From assembly GCF_019399895.1 (NCBI RefSeq), contig NC_091880.1, positions 4,402,001 to 4,466,000 on the forward strand: a DNA stretch of 64,000 bases, read 5' to 3'. Of the stretch, positions 61,401-64,000 are shown in pieces (the first letter of the stretch is position 1; each line of letters starts with the position of its first letter). The notes beneath the pieces were generated by a model. It worked only from the letters and a program-made list of their open reading frames with translations, did not search any database and was not told where the DNA came from. Source of the DNA: Cardiocondyla obscurior. Its lineage: Eukaryota; Arthropoda; Insecta; Hymenoptera; Formicidae. A program made the translations under genes and the position numbers.

Positions 61401-64000
61401 ACGAATGCGAACCGCGAGCGCGCAGCACGTCGAGGGTAAGCGCCCCTCTGCCCCTGTTTCGTTTGTAATTAGCACCAAACGCGGCGTGTAATAGTTTCGG
61501 TTCGCATCTAACACACATTTTAAGCGTATTATTTCGAAAAGCGTCCTAGATAATGAATGCTACCTAAAAACTAAGAAAGAAATTGCGTCGGGCGGGAAAA
61601 AATTTTACTCTAAATATTCAACACTAAACTAAAAGCAAATTGATATCACGAATATCTTTTTGACAGCATTTTAATGTATATTTGTATGAAATGTTACTTG
61701 ACTGTTTGGTTCGGTCTAAAATAATATTCGACATCGTGAACTTTCGTGAAAAAGATAGATAGGAGTTAATTATACATTCGTCATACTAGAATAATGAAAA
61801 TAGACAAACGTCAAATGTACATACGTCTTACGATGCTTGTATAATATATGTATATATATAACTAAAGAAAGCGTGACTAATTTGATCTCAAATAAAATTT
61901 GTTCTCAATTAAAAATCTTATAACATTCGTGATATTTGTTCATATTTTGTATTAGCAAACAGTGTACAAATTATTTTTTATGGCATAAAAATGGATTATT
62001 TGATATAGTAAATTAAAAATGTAACGAAAAAGATTCCACAGATGGCCGGCGTAGTGAAATTCTTACGGAGAACGCGCCTTTGATATATCACGCGTAAAAT
62101 GTGCTTATTTGGAAAACTTCCTTAGCATCGTAATTTGCGGTTGTACATAAAACGTCAAGGGTTCTACGTCTAATTAATACGTGATGTGGAACAAATGTTT
62201 ACTGTGTAATAAAGTCGGTAACGTGCCAGACACGCCTGGTTAACGTAGATTAGAATTTATAGTGTAATGCTGAAATAAATGGCGTTGACGCTGTGGTTGT
62301 GCGAGTAAAATAATAAAAATGGCAATATTAATCGACGAGGTAAAAAATATAAAATTGCACAGCAATCTTTGTTTTAATAAAATCAAATTTTAATTACACA
62401 CGTGGAAACATTGATTTTAAACGTTTTTTTTAGTTACGTTATTAATTTCATTGGAAAGATAATATTACTTTTTATTTTTATTTTATCGCTTTGTTAACGA
62501 TAAACCTAATTAAGACCCAAAAGAAAGCAAAGTGTTACTTTAGGTTTTTTTTTTCTTGTTACTTATTTTCGTTCACCAAAAACTTTAATTAAAAATCTAT
62601 TTCCTTGTCACTTTAACAGAATTTGATTTAGGTAAAAGTTGTTTTAACTTTGTTTAAAAGATTCATACGTTTCAGACTAATTTATACATAAAAAAAGAAA
62701 AAACTCTTCGACAGACTTAACTTGACGACATCAATATTTCAGTACTATACAATTCAATACACGAATACATTAATTTCAAAGCTTAATAAATTATTTAGAA
62801 AAATTAAAACTTAACTTGATTAAGACACCGTTTAATTGGTTTTCTAAGAATAAAAAGATTTAAACAGAAGTCTGATTAACCAATAAACGATTATATTGAT
62901 GTAGCTATCGATAAAGCCAAATTAATTCGATTATTCTTAATAAAATACAATCGCAACGTCATTTCCATTTTTGATAATTAATTGATATTAGGTTTCCAGA
63001 ATGTATATAAACTTTTTGTATAATTTTATATTATATTCGTTAAAAGTTTGCTCTAATATTTATCGTACAAATTTTTAACAACGTTTACGTAACCGAAATA
63101 TTACTAAATTTGTATCAATTTTTCAACTAACAATAACGCGGCTTATATTTCTAAATAATTAAATGCCTTTTATTAGATTTGATATAGAAGCACTCGGGAC
63201 ATTTTACATAAAAGCCGCTCACTCAATCCTCTCTTTCAGCCTCATCTGGTATCCTAAATACGAAATCCCAGATTAATCTAACGGCGATGACAAAATTCGC
63301 GGATTAAATCGCTCCGATTTTGGTAATCGAAAAGCGACGAGGAGGGATTCGACTGGCGGGATTTAATAGACATACGTCATATATCGTGTCAAAAATGCAC
63401 ACGTTGAACTAATACCTTGTAGTATTCTAAAATGTGGAAATGTTAAAATCAGAAGTTTAAAATAGAAACATACATATAGACGAAATGGTACCCTATTTAT
63501 ATTTGGCGACGTTGTCGGAGCAATGTAGATGTAAAAGTGTGAAAGTTGTAATAGTTAACATTAACCAACATTTAAAAGGAACAAATATAAAATGCCATTT
63601 CTTGGAAATACAAGAAAGAATTAACCGTGGCAAATACTGAACAAGGAACTGAGTAATCGCTATCTCTTCATTTTATTATTCACGATTAAGAAATTATTAA
63701 TCTACAATGAGTTTGTATTATCTACAAACTGATGTTCTTAATATGGCTTTGTAAGTATATCTTTTACATATTAAAATTAATTTGTAAAGTTCATTTATTA
63801 ATTAGAGAAGACTAGAGAATTATTAACGCAGCGTGAGTAGCGCGCGTAAGCATGAAAATATGTTTGCCTTGATTCGGTGGACTGAATTACCGTCACCTGA
63901 ATAAACGTTTCTATGTATTGGTTTAATCATTTAACGCTTAAGTAGCAATCAGTATTGTTTAACATAATATAGTTCGAAATGCACGTACGTAAATCATAAT
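58462..64000. other. Gene-free stretch
   Basis: No supported exon. It contains A20 at 58756-58775, an A-rich tract at 59839-59866 and a T-run near 60659. A CpG-rich patch at 60.9-61.45 kb holds an 85-codon plus frame (61021-61278, GTG start) without a recognisable domain. A CGTATGA/TCATACG fold-back lies near 60287-60310. From 61.5 kb to the end the sequence is very AT-rich. Confidence 0.5.

Overview
The window looks like insect nuclear DNA, most likely from a hymenopteran such as an ant. That is an inference from base composition: an AT-rich background with many CpG dinucleotides, dozens of A/T homopolymers of 20 bases or more, CT, GT and GAC microsatellites, GT-AG introns with ATTTGTTACAG-type acceptors, and no operons or bacterial signals. 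Gene density is very low. Most of the 64 kb is intergenic or intronic, and most open frames in it are chance.

Left part (1-24.7 kb): mostly non-coding. There is a CpG-rich block at 3.47-4.24 kb that resembles a 5' gene end, with a possible short first exon ending at a GTAAGT donor. At 21.19-22.57 kb lies a 1.4-kb element with imperfect terminal inverted repeats and an internal 112-bp tandem duplication, probably a non-autonomous DNA transposon. At 24468-24662 is the best host-gene exon: a 65-codon first coding exon of a single-pass membrane protein, ending at a GTGAGT donor.

Right part (30.7-32.5 kb and 55.2-58.5 kb, minus strand): two loci in the same orientation, 26 kb apart, share a GC-rich upstream segment and a two-exon module with conserved splice sites. 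I call them L1 and L2. In L2 the small exon carries an ATG that splices in frame into an 843-bp coding exon. That exon encodes an unrecognised protein with a basic N-terminus, a proline/acidic middle and a hydrophobic C-terminal block. A second promoter inside L2, with a TATA box, makes an ATG-free first exon that splices to the same acceptor and creates the start codon across the junction. The L2 frame is broken by one in-frame TGA and by one extra base inside a 15-bp hairpin. It is therefore either a young pseudogene or a recoded gene. L1 holds two tandem copies of the two-exon module, one degenerate, and no visible coding exon. Strong hairpins lie inside and beside both loci.

Other structure: a duplicated element at 43.4 and 44.2 kb, one copy of which folds into a compact 49-nt hairpin; a 178-codon minus-strand open frame with a signal-peptide-like start at 50.7-51.3 kb; and several weak core-promoter matches. 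No rRNA, tRNA, CRISPR or recognisable transposase or polymerase gene was found.
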